A DNA stretch of 64,000 nt from Capitella teleta (Eukaryota > Annelida > Polychaeta > Capitellidae): the NCBI GenBank assembly GCA_000328365.1, contig KB297123.1:22701-86700 (forward strand). The letters are read 5' to 3'. The notes below the pieces were generated by a model, which worked only from the letters and a program-made list of their open reading frames with translations, made no database searches and was not told where the DNA came from. Positions 12,001 through 23,686 of this stretch are shown one piece after another. The position numbers were made by a program, and so were the translations under genes. Position 1 is the stretch's first letter. Each line of letters opens with the position of its first letter.

Positions 12001-15000
12001 AGTTTTACAAGTTAAATATCTCATCTCATTGGGTGAGATGAACCCAATAATGTACAGGTCATCTCTAGGTGCACAGAAAGGTAGCTGCGGTCGAAAGTCA
12101 CCTATATGTCAGCATAAATCTAATTAAGGTATATCCTGTCTCTTATACTGAATTAATTCCACACAGCTTGGCTGAAATTCGATCAGTCGCTCATGAAGTC
12201 ATCACCGAACTCGCTAACAGCAGTTCTTTTCAAGTTCATGTAATACCTTATCCCTGCCAACGTATCTCAATTTCTTTGACAGTTGCCATTTTTCATAGGA
12301 AATGTTTACAAAGAAGCTCATTTCATTCTCATTAATAGCAAGAATGCAATCAAACACCGAGGCCGCCTTATGCAAAGACTTCACTAATGACAGCATGAAT
12401 TCAGGCTTTTCTGCTGTATTTGATATCAAAAGCATTATGAAGCATTCATATGCGATGGAAATACATGGCCCGTTTTGGATGGAAAACATCGACTTGGTCA
12501 TATATCAACTTCTTCAGCAGTCTGGAAGTTGTCCAGGGCTTATATGATGGAAGCCAGAAGGCCGTCGTCCTAGATGTGGAGAGCGTAATTTTTGTTTGGT
12601 GGTGTGATAGAGCGTTGTGGGTGGGATATTTCGGATTGCATCTAAATGACTTTGGGAGCAAGATATCATAGGATATGAAAGATACATCTGATGATCATAT
12701 CAACTGCATTTTCATTCCATTGGAATTTTCATCTTGAAAGAAATCTGATAAACAATTTTATTGCTACCTCGAGAACCATTCGGCGCCCTAAAAAAAAAAT
12801 TGAAATCATTTGAAATAATCACAGCTACAAATCGCTTTAATTCGCAGCCAGGGTAACCGCCGTATCTGAATCATAGGCGATCAATCTCTGAAGCGAACTT
12901 TTGAAGTGAAGCATCTTTGCTTTTCACCTCCTGCTGAGCTGATTTACACATGGCGGGAATTAATGCCCCCCAACACAACCGAGCGGCCTTTTTTCGCCAT
13001 CTTTGATGTGTAAAAGCATGTAATGAATATGAGCCAATGATGTAATCATGATACTTTATTAATAGATAATTATAGTCATTTTACCTTGTTTAATGTGCAC
13101 TTTGATTGAATAAGCTTCTTTTGAACCTGGCAGCCAAATTAGATCGTCACAGTTTAAAACATACATTCAGCATATACCTCAATTGCAAATTTCAAAGTAT
13201 GTTTGAGACGGAAAAATACAAGGTTTTAGAAAAAGATTTCTGTGAAAAATCAGTGTTTACAAATGATGCAAGGAATAAATGAGTGTCACTCGTGAACGCA
13301 GCGTATGTCGGCGGTCAGCCACCCTGCTGCGTGCGAGAAGCGTCGGACATTCCGCTCGAAACATAGGGCACGTGATTCTGAACGAGTACATTCAGATCAT
13401 TTGTCAACAAAACCGATAATTAATAGCTCTCCATCATCAAAATCACTCGTTATATATCTATATAGCTCATTACGCCTTCGGAATATCAAACCACGATGAA
13501 AATATAATCACGATTTGCACTCAATGAACCCGAGGACATCGCAGTGACAATCGTCTAACAATTTTCCTGTAAATGCTACCACAAAGTATTATTTTCAGCC
13601 CGGATTTGGCAAACGACGGACACATTTGATCTGTCAGTCAAGTGTAACAACCGCAAACAGTCGCAGCAAATAGTACACATTGCGGTTGGAAATCAAAGAA
13701 AAGTATTTCAATGTTTATATTCATTATGTAATCATTGATTGCTGTTATCCGCGTAGAATCTTGAAGATGCATGTTGAGGGTGTATACTGAGTGTACTTAA
13801 TGACCTCAGGGGGGGAACTTGGAAGCCACGCAACATCAAAAGTCGAAGACTAACGTCTTAGTCAATCTTGTTTAAATTTACTGAGGCTTCCGATTTGCCA
13901 AGATCTCGCTGAAGGTGGTGAGAAGCAACGCTTGCCCTTTTATCTCGTCGAATCTGACTTCTCTCCTACTTAACAAAGCAATCCCCATTTCAATAAAATC
14001 GCATCGCGCAGACGTCATTTCATTTTAATGAGTTTCATTAACTCTCTCTTCATTACAGCCATAAACTGGGATCTGTATATACATCTGAAGCACAGACGGT
14101 GCATTTTAATCGTTTTTGATCAAATCTATCAACGAGTGCTCAGAGTACGCCTCAAAAATGAAGTTGAGGCGAGCAGTGTCTGACAGGAAGCCGCACTTGG
14201 GCCTTTTGAATAGGCATAAAACCCTCCTCAAAGGTGTCTCTGAGGTTTATGTGACGAGTTGTGTGCAAGCTTAATTAAACATAGATTGCATTTGATTCTC
14301 ACGAAGCTTCGAACCCAACTTCATCATTTCTCTCTTTAAGCCAAGAAAGATTGCTGCCAAACACAGCTGCAGATCTACACCTTTTGCGTCTTTGACTCTG
14401 ACGAGTGATGGCATATTGGTCGCCATGGTTACAAAATCCTGCGCAAATGTGCGTTGAAGTTAGTAAGTGATACCGCTACAACGTAATTCATCGGCGGAAA
14501 CTGAAGCCGAGAAAACAGATTCTACGCCTGAGAACATTATTTCGAGACAATGTATGGCCAAGAGATTTGCCGGACGCATGGACGGTCAACCAATATTTGC
14601 ATGGGTTGGTCAAACTTCAGATGAAAGGGCAGATTAGCCTACCGTTTTTTTGAAAGACGCCCTTCTTGCTATATGGTTTTCTAGGGCATTGACCTATTTA
14701 TATTGAGAGTTATTAACGGAAACTCTGTGTCTGCGTCTCTTGAGAGCAGCATATGTTATGGTGAAGTACAAATAATGGTAATTATTTCGACCCAAATAAC
14801 ATTATGTTTATTATTTACCAAAATGGCATACATACAATGCCATCCACCCACATATAAGTCATATAATTATGACTTGGACTGTAAAATTACAATATTATAC
14901 AATCAGAATTAAATACTCGGAACAACTTCCTCGATACCTCATGATTTCGTCATTTCCAAACAACACGTGTATTTTTATTATAGGCAGACCGCTCTATATA

Positions 15001-15565
15001 TATATACGTGCTCAGCGTGAGCTACTCTTGCCAGTGTCATTTCGTTTGCTTAGCATTCAATATCGTCGGGTGTTGCTAATCCTTTGGGGCAATTTGTCCA
15101 TGTCAGACGCTGTTTAGACAGTGATATTTTTGCCAGACAAATGGCGAGGAATTTCCCACTGCTTCTGCCCTGTCTGGTTGGAGTTATTTTGAATTACACC
15201 CAACAACACAGCCAGACAACCGTTTATATTAATCTCAGAAGACCTGGCATGAAATTGTCCTTTTATACGACTCTGACGAGATCGACGCACATCCTTTGGT
15301 CGCGATAATATGACATCGATGGCACGGTTTATTGTTCTATGCATCCGAGTGTCCAAGGTCACTTGCATCACATTTTATGTACCATTATAAATATATAGTA
15401 CCTTAGATATGTGATGTGAATATTATTTGCGATACTCTGTAATCTTTAATGTTTGAAGGGTGGACATCTATTGTTTTGCGTCTCGAACTCCATACATATT
15501 ATGCAGACTTCTATAGAGATGTAGAAGTTTTGGACACAAAAGGTTGATTTATTATAATATTATAC

Positions 15566-15568
<3 letters not shown>
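6032..15568. other. intergenic, no confident gene
   Basis: I found no exon chain or recognisable domain. Simple repeats include a (CTCA)n tract near 8120-8145 and a GT-rich stretch near 8545-8575. The open frames here (for example 8896-9123 on the - strand and 12450-12671 on the + strand) have no recognisable similarity and lengths expected by chance. Confidence 0.45.

Positions 15569-15598
<30 letters not shown>
15569..15598. repeat. poly(T) run of about 30
   Basis: An uninterrupted T run. Read on the - strand it is a poly(A) tail-like end, so the sequence just to its right could be an old retrocopy; no source was recognised. Confidence 0.9.
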
Positions 15599-15599
<1 letters not shown>

Positions 15600-17646
15600 G
15601 CTAAAATGAGTGGCAACATCCTACACTCACTTGCACAGGGAATGGAGCGACCGAATGCATACAAGCACACGACATACTGCCGTAGGCGATGGTCCACAGT
15701 CGCGTGTGCAATGCCGATTTACGTGGAATTACAACACGTTTTATCAGCAATGAGGCAGCTCTATCGATGCAGGTCACATACAGATACAGATACAGACCAA
15801 AGCTAGAAATAATCAGATACATTTCTTTCGGTAGCATACCTCTTCGTTATCTGAATTAAACAATTTGCAAACAAAGAAGTAGTATAAACTGTAGCGTACG
15901 TAACTCTGTTCGTAATTAGGACTTGTTGGAAGTTTAAACTGATTTTGCCAAGTGAATGGAGTGAAGAATACTTGACGGGTATTTAACAGCCAAAATGGCT
16001 AACGTTCCAGTACATACATGTATTTGGTTTTAAGTGATACAAGCAGAGTATTATGTATGTACACTATTTATGTACACTGTGCTGGTGCATTGTGCCTCTT
16101 CAATTCAAAGCTAGTGCTTGCCTTGAAAACAAACACGAAGAAACATTTCATGTGCACGTACGAACTGACAAGAATCTGCAACAGAACGCAAGGCCCTGAG
16201 AAAAGCAGAACTGAATAATTAATATATTCAGATCATCGCACCTCCGCTGCCTCATCCATCATCCATATAATGGTAATTTTGATTATGAGTCATCCGTTTC
16301 GTAATGACTGGTGCCTCATTAAGTGAGTCACAAGCAAGAACAGCGAAGCCCAGAGGGCAGGAAGCAAGTACGCGGGCAACGCAGCTGATCGCAGAGAAAT
16401 TTGCAGCAATCACATGCCGATTATGCGTCTGTATTGAGGTCCCTGCATTACCATATAGTGTGGTTGCCACCCAACGATGGACAGGGTCGTTAAGCAGAGG
16501 TACACTGCCCCTGCAGGCTTCAGGTGGGTGAGGGCAAGGTGATCAGTGCTGGCTGAAAGGGGCTTTGTGTACCGTGTGACATTGGCTCCAGGGAAGATGA
16601 TGTCCATCCTCCCAAGGAAGTGCTTCCGCTGGTGGTCACTCGGGTGGTCACTCATTTGCATGCACTTGTTATTACTCAATTAACTGGATGTATTCATTAT
16701 GCCTGAGGATTTTTGCATCGTTTCATCGATTTTCGTGATTCATCTGCGGCGGAATCGACAAAAATGCTGCGTGAGGTGATTTTTTTTTGGCGGTGTGTCA
16801 TCATTGTCACGTAAGATGCAATCAATATCGCCAGGTAAGTTTCATCATTTTTCTGGATTCAGGAAGCATTTATCCGGAAAAAGGCTTCCTTACATAATGC
16901 ATTTCCTAGAACTAGCATTAGGAAACAAATGTCCACACATAAACTTTGATAAACACGATTTCTTTAAAATTGATTGGATAGGGCTTTCTGAAATAATCAA
17001 AGAATTTCTAGTCTACAGTCCGCGATTGTTATCACAACAATACTATAAATGTAATAGTAATGCGCCAGTAATACTTAGAACTCGGGAGTTGTTATAATTA
17101 CTATAAAAACAAGAATTCGGATTTTTCGATTAAGATATACAATTATAACTTGGTTCTACTTGTGCAAACGCACGAGAAGTACTGCTCGGTGGTCTACTAA
17201 GCATTTAAAAGTATCTGCCATGATATCAACTCAATGACATGTAGTGCGACCACGCGCGCCTCTGGCCACGCGGCCACCCTGACACCCCTGTGCGCATTAA
17301 TAGACTCAACCGGCGACTGATGCCTTTATAAAGAAGTTTGGATGGTTTTCACGAAAGAGATAAAGACTTCTTTGCGTCTGCCATTTAAGAGCTTTCCAAG
17401 TTGCCAAGATTCTTCCAAACGGAGACTTGTACTTGGCTCAAGCGGCGATTTATTTTTTTCTACTATTGACAACGGTTGCCAGAATTTTCCTTGCAAGTGG
17501 TTCTGTTTTGGATAAACAAACAATTGCATTGACGTGGTGGATGTGTGTCGAGCGTGTCAGGCATCGTCAACCAAGCACACAAACTCACAACTTGGCAGCT
17601 CTCATATCAGTTTATCAAACAGGAGCGAAACACGTGGATATTCCCT
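15599..17646. other. intergenic, two weak open frames
   Basis: The - strand frame around 16410-16655 (contains RKHFLGRMDIIFPG) and the + strand frame ending at 17097 (contains LPYIMHFLELALGNKCPH) have protein-like composition, but I recognise neither and cannot link them to splice sites or neighbours. They are noted only as candidates. Confidence 0.3.
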
Positions 17647-17660
17647 GTTGCCATAGCAAC
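17647..17660. promoter_or_regulatory. perfect RFX X-box
   Basis: GTTGCCATAGCAAC fits the RFX consensus GTNRCC-N2-RGYAAC at every position. It ends 125 bases before the first ATG (17785) of the cysteine-rich gene and 29 bases before a TATA-like element. Within about 250 bases of the start codon is the usual location of X-boxes in ciliary genes of nematodes and flies. Confidence 0.65.
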
Positions 17661-17688
17661 GTACTTGCGAACTTTGTGTAAACTTCCT

Positions 17689-17694
17689 TATAAG
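17689..17694 (+). promoter_or_regulatory. TATA-like element
   Basis: TATAAG lies 91 bases before ATG 17785. If it functions, transcription would start near 17720, giving a 5' leader of about 65-85 bases. Confidence 0.35.
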
Positions 17695-17784
17695 GAGAAA
17701 TCACTGTCTCTGACCCAATAATTATGTGTGGACCAGATTGAGATCTACTGTTTTGCTACAAAATATAATTATACGACTGTTGTC

Positions 17785-17872
17785 ATGCCTGCGGCTGTTA
17801 CCATGGATACCAAGTGCCTGTTGACAATCTCCCTGTTCTGTTTTTGCCTCTCGGCGTGTTATGCGAGTCCAG
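17785..17872 (+). CDS. exon 1, signal peptide exon of the cysteine-rich gene
   Basis: Encodes residues 1-29 plus one base. The hydrophobic core LLTISLFCFCLSACYA precedes a small-residue cleavage region (YASP), ending at donor AG|GTGAGC. The next exon is 1.45 kb away. Confidence 0.85.
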
Positions 17873-20567
17873 GTGAGCATCGAGTACATCTTTCGCCATC
17901 CAGGCACCCACCCGATCGTTTGATACCCACACAGATAAGACTGATAACAATTGATTTTAAGTTAATAGTAGCTCTCCAAGCCGTAGCGTAGTGTGGTGTG
18001 TGTAGGAACTGCTCCGCAACCCTTGGGGAGCTTTTTTAATACATGCTACCTGGGGTGTTTAAAACGGTGGCGCAAAACATGAGTTTAAATATGGTAGGGG
18101 TAGTCGATATGAGAGTTCAACTTCTGCAACCAAATGAACTTCGCTCTGACTCCCGAGTTGAGTGGAATTCTCATCAACTTACACGGTTGTGACGTCATTC
18201 CAAGCAAATCTACCCTCTCTTGTACCTGTCCTTGCCCCTCATGCTTATACACGCACACAGATTGATCACAGATCTATTATGCAATAGTTCTTTGATCACG
18301 AAATCGCTCGATGATTCGCTTCCGTGCACCAATAGACGACGCAGCATGTCTATGCATCTGCAGACTTTATAATAACAGCATTGGTGCATCGCTTAGACAT
18401 TACATTGTCTCATCGTTGATAAATTACAGCCATCATTATCTCTCCGTGTTGTTTAAACACAATAGAAATGTTTCGCCGCTGACGAATTTTCTTTTTGATA
18501 TACGCTCAGAGCTACTACGCACATTCCTGGGCATCCTGGCTTACCGCGTTCAGCGAAATATGACCCGAGAACTTTTATGCGGTCGCGCGCGAGTCACAGA
18601 CCAAAATTCCCGAGCTACATTTGCGTCTATTATGGAAATAAATAATCCGTGAAATTGTGAAACAAATCATAAGATATTTCACTGCATAAATAGATGTAAG
18701 TAAAAGAAAAATATTATCCCTAAGTATTTGTGGACTGGGTGTGAAAAAATGTTGCTCCATTTCACTATATGCAAAGCCTGTTTACCGTCGCCGTTTAAAG
18801 AGCTTTCGCATGCTATTGTTGTTGGTATTCTCTGATGAAATATCCAGCATTCAATATTTTTTGGAGATTTTCTTTTGGTATATAACTCCCGCCGGCGTTA
18901 TTGCCAACGATTTTGCCATTCCTCGACAGAAAATCCGGTGCAAAAATAGATCTACGTGATAATCACGCGACCGGATATCTGGTTGAGGGTCAAGTGCGAA
19001 GACAAACAAGGCTTCCGCAGAAAACCCTCGTAATCATTCGACAAACATTCCTCCCTTTTAATAGTTCTATGTTTTGACACTCGATTGCGAAAGCCATTGT
19101 CAATGCGCACCCAGAAAAAAATAAAGCTTGTTTGTATAAAATAACAATACGTTATCTTTTGTGCCTGCCAAGTGCCTCGGCAACCCACAAACCTGATGTC
19201 GCTCTGTTTGTTTATTTCTCTCTACATTGAAATATGTTTGCACGAACTTTACATTTACTGCTTGATTTAGGAGGAATAGCTTTAAACTTGAATTCTTGAA
19301 TTTATTATATTTTATGTTCACAGATGCCTTGGATGAAGGTGGCGATTCGGTTGTCGTCGTTGATTGTGACTTGGATCACGACCGAACCAACCCTCAACTC
19401 GATGAATGTTTCCGGCTCGGCAAAGATTTCATTCACCAGTACGTGAAGGCCATGAAGAAAGGCCGCCAGTATAAAGATAAATGCAGGTAAGGAAGGACTC
19501 TGGTCGAAGATCTCTTGAAATCGAAACCACCAACTCACAAACGTATTTACCAATCTTTAACCTTTCGAAGTTTCGGCTATAATTTGAGGTGTTAATTCAA
19601 ATTGGTCCGCTCTACAAGTTACTACCAACAAAACTATGATGTTTTCCACTTCTACCCTTGGCGTTAACTGACTTCGTTTCTCATTGGAAGTGAAGCGAAA
19701 CCGGAAGCGATTAGCCCCTCTAATGACGTCATAATGTCATTTGATTTGTTGAGAAGAATTCGCAATAGACCAAAATGGCTGTTTAGATCAGATATGATTC
19801 TTCTGTAGTTTGTTTTGATTCTGATTTTATTCTTCGATGCAATGCGTTTATTTCGTTACCTAAATAAGCACCCCTATTGCGTAAGAACGACTTTATGACT
19901 ATTGTGAAGAATTGTCCAGATTCTTCTGCCATGTAGAACAGCGACGCCTGGTGGCGAATACCTCTTACTCCCCACCGGAAATGTAACACAAGAAATAATC
20001 GCACACGTAGGAAAGGAAAAAATTCCAGTCACCGACAGCCTATAATTACGTTCAGAGCTTAAATTATAAATGATACTAGCTTAAATTGAATTTTATTAAT
20101 TAATCATTCGAACACACACCCCATCCTAAAGTTTGAGGTCGCCGGAGGAGTTTCTCGCAGTTTTCTTGATTTTTTTTATTATTCTTTTATTTTTTTATTT
20201 TATTTTTTTTAAATTTCTTTTTTTTTTTGTCGCTTTCCGAGCAGCATATTGCGTCCACTATTCAAACATTTGTTTTTTTACAAGCTATTTCGCATCAAGG
20301 TGTCATCTTTAAACTCAACATGTATCTTTACGACCTTTGGTAAAGTAACTAATCCTGATAATAAAAATGTGCGCTGTGTATAGTAATATACGCATATAAA
20401 GTCCATAAATTAGAATATGACTGCCTACGCACCTTTTGAAGTGTTGAATTGACCCGGAAAGGGGAAAAAGTTAATATTGGCAATTTGAGGTATTAACAGA
20501 TCCACAGATCCACGAACGCTTTAGAACACGCGCTTGACACGATTTTTTTTTTCGATTTTATTTTTTC

Positions 20568-20600
<33 letters not shown>

Positions 20601-21681
20601 GCGAATAAATATACTTAGTTATATTATTTTTACGAGTTCGCGAAGCCATTCAGTGAAAAACGTTTTCATGTTCGAATTATTTATTTTTCTTCTTTCACTT
20701 TTCAATGTTAAAAAAAAAAGTTTCTTGTACAAAAGCAGTTGAATAGAATTCTTCCTTCATGGATTTTAATGGTGCTGGATCGCGTTAAATGAAGATGTCA
20801 AATTGATGTAAACTCTCACTCTGCGGACATAATCTAAAGATCGAACGCGATAAGACTTCGATAATGACACGCGATCGTCGTCAGTGATACAAAGTAAACA
20901 CCGACCCCACGCGTCCGCCATTGTGAATGAATGATCGTAACGAATATTCCGCCATTTTGTATTTGTATTTTTATTTCGTTTGCAGCGCATACAAGACTTT
21001 CCGTAACTGCATGGAGCCGATGATGAGGACCTGTCCGTTGATTAAAACGATATACCACCGACACTGGCATCCAATAATGGATGCCATGGACTGCGTCTGC
21101 ATCCACGATGAAGGTAACATTTTATATCGTATTTAATATGATGTGGATGTATAAATAATGTCGTTATTCATTCAACGATTCTTATCTTTAGACGATTTAG
21201 ATGACTTGCACAATGAGAACCATTAGTTAAATAAGTTTAACAGCCAGATAATAACACCCTACGCCCGGCAAATAAATTTCCACCTCAAAACAAAACGAAT
21301 TAAATCGTTACAGCGCGACATTTTAATGCTTGCAAATGTTGTAATTGAGTCGCTTGGGGTATTTTTCTCATGAAATTTCCTGTTGCCTCGTTTTTAATAG
21401 CATTTTGTCAACACTCATTTAGCCTCCGTTTGATTTTTTTATTATTTTTTTTTTTTTCTGTGCCTTTTTGAATTTGATTTCCAAAGATCATCAAATGAAG
21501 CTGAAAAGAAGGAAAATTAGAAAGAGAATGAAAAAAGTTTTTGATTTATGCATTTTAATAGCTCCGCCCACATCAGCAGTTTGAATGGCAAATTGCTTTT
21601 CATTAATATTGAAGTATTCTGACGATTTGACGGTGATGAATGAAGCGAAGTAATTCCATTCCATCAATCTTTATTTTTCTC

Positions 21682-21768
<87 letters not shown>

Positions 21769-23120
21769 TTCATTTTTTTGATAAATTTTTTTGGTTTTTT
21801 TTTAGAAACCTGTTCGAGTGAGCAGAAGTGTGTCGAAGACGAGATGGACAGTGTGATGGCGCACCGTTGCGACGACTACTACCTGTTCAACAACGAACAA
21901 AACTCACCCCAAAATTCTTGCCAGTAAGCAAATACTCTCTGATGATTGCCTGGTGTTGTAATTCGGCGTTGCAGTTTCCTGCATGAGCACATCTGGTGTC
22001 GACAGAACCTCGTGTCGTCCGCGTGTGGCACCAACGCCGGTTTATTCGCTTTCCATGTCATGAAGTTATTCCACGAAAAGAAGCTACGCAGAGAAAAATG
22101 CGAGTTACGCAAAGACCATGGATTCAAATGTAAGTCATTGCAGTTCATACGAAATCTTTGAACTCTCGCTTCTTCTGTTACAGTGTTTAGTTATGGCGAC
22201 GGCTGTCCGCGTAACATCGTCCAGTTCATCAACAACTGTTCTCGCGTGCACCTCACCACGCAGACAGTGCTCACTTTCCGAGAGGAAAATCTCGTCGTCG
22301 CTTCGAGTTCGCGACCGAGGAAGATTAACAGAGCGTGCGACGCGTACGACGCCTTCAGGCGCTGCGTCCGACCCATCCGAAAATCGTGTCCGCACGGCGT
22401 ACGACTCATATACGACTCCGAAGGCCCGATTCGCACGTACATGTACAAAATGCAGTACGTTTGCTCAAATGAAACCGTCAAAAAAAGTAAGATTTTTATG
22501 AAAGATGTTTGATTTATTTCATAATTGTTTTTTGATTAGATTACATGGAGAATTTAAAATGCTACATACCGGCGCTGGACTCTGGCATTGAAGACCTGTG
22601 CAAGGACCGATGGGCGGATCTGGGTCCTTATCTGCAGAATATCACTGCTTATCACTTCTACTGCCAACAAGACCATGACCTGACACGGAATGTGATCGCG
22701 TAGGTCACAAATCATTCAATCATTCAATATTTATGCATTATTTTTCCTATCAGTGGATTGGATAAGTTGAAATTCTGCTACCACACCATTTACACGGAGA
22801 AATGCGGCGACCAGGCAGCGGGCATGCTGTCCGATTTGATTGAGCAGGTGCTCACTGACCCGTACGTGCTCCGCCTGGGCTACAAACCGGACTGCCGTCT
22901 GCACGACCCAGCGCTGTCGCCCACTCCCGCCACCCCCACTCTGAAATCAATCAGTACCTCAGAATCGATCCTCAAATCGACACTGAATGATAAACTGAGA
23001 AAGGAACTGCTCACCACAAGGAAACCCAAAGTGTCTTCTTCGACGGGAAATGCAGCATCACACATGACGTCATCGTATCTGACGTTAGTTGCCATGGTGA
23101 TATTATTACTGCCAAAGTGA
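17785..23120 (+). CDS. GPI-anchored cysteine-rich protein, two tandem units
   Basis: Eight coding exons: 17785-17872, 19324-19486, 20986-21113, 21806-21923, 21975-22129, 22184-22486, 22540-22699 and 22754-23120. All junctions are GT-AG and frame-consistent, giving 493 residues. Residues 7-28 are a signal peptide. Residues 58-208 and 236-419 are two copies of one unit of about 11 cysteines; for example C83-x8-C-x7-CP matches C269-x8-C-x7-CP, and C174-x8-CG matches C380-x8-CG. Residues 425-474 form a Ser/Thr-rich stalk. The tail (479-493, ending MVILLLPK) is a GPI-attachment signal with small residues near 466-474 as likely cleavage sites. An in-frame second ATG at 17803 has a better start context (ACCATGG). 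The role is unknown; a cell-surface receptor or binding protein is inferred. The family is not identified: spacing is loosely reminiscent of GDNF-receptor-alpha and nematode DUF19-type modules. An X-box lies upstream. Confidence 0.88.
21682..21770. repeat. (TTTA)n microsatellite in intron 3
   Basis: About 22 uninterrupted TTTA units end 35 bases before exon 4 (21806) of the cysteine-rich gene. The tract lies inside the pyrimidine-rich region used for 3' splice-site recognition, so its length could affect splicing of exon 4. Confidence 0.95.
22754..23120 (+). CDS. exon 8, last cysteines, stalk and GPI tail
   Basis: Begins after acceptor TTTTTCCTATCAG and carries residues 372-493: the final cysteines C380, C389 and C419, a Ser/Thr/Pro/Lys-rich linker and the C-terminal hydrophobic GPI signal. 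The stop is TGA at 23118-23120. A CRE palindrome (23065-23072) lies within the coding sequence. Confidence 0.88.
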
Positions 23121-23680
23121 TTTCGGGTTCGCTTGATTTTCAACATTTTCTTCTGTGGTGCTACTTTTTGTTACAAAACTGAAAAGTGTTCAGAAACTGT
23201 CGCTGTTCGACTATTTGTCAGTCGTTCTGGAATATGATAAAACAAAAGCATTTACTATCATGTGTCATAATACTATTACGTGTTTCCTGATTCGATTGTA
23301 ACCTCGGCCGTAACGTGTACTTAGGCTTCTGTACTCAAAAGGTAGTATTTTTTATATATATTTTTCTTTCTTTTACAAATCATTGTTGTTGTTGTTGAGG
23401 CAGCTTTCGTGACGTCACTTGATTAGATTTTGGGTAGTTTTGCATTACTTGAATACAAGTATAAGACTTGCAAGTTATAGCTTATGTTATTATGTTTATA
23501 ACATGTTTTTATTTATTTCTCTTGTCACACAAAGAGTGCCTACGTACAATCAGGTTGGTGTGGAGAGTTAGTTTTGTGTAATTGTGTATTAATGCAAAGT
23601 TTGTTCGACATGATCTCGCTCAGCAATACCAAACGAAAGCGGCCTATATTTTCGTATATCCTGTTATCTTTGAACTCGTG

Positions 23681-23686
23681 AATAAA
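23681..23686 (+). terminator. polyadenylation signal AATAAA
   Basis: The canonical hexamer lies 561 bases after the TGA of the cysteine-rich gene. It is followed by T-rich sequence, giving a 3' UTR of roughly 580 bases. Confidence 0.6.
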
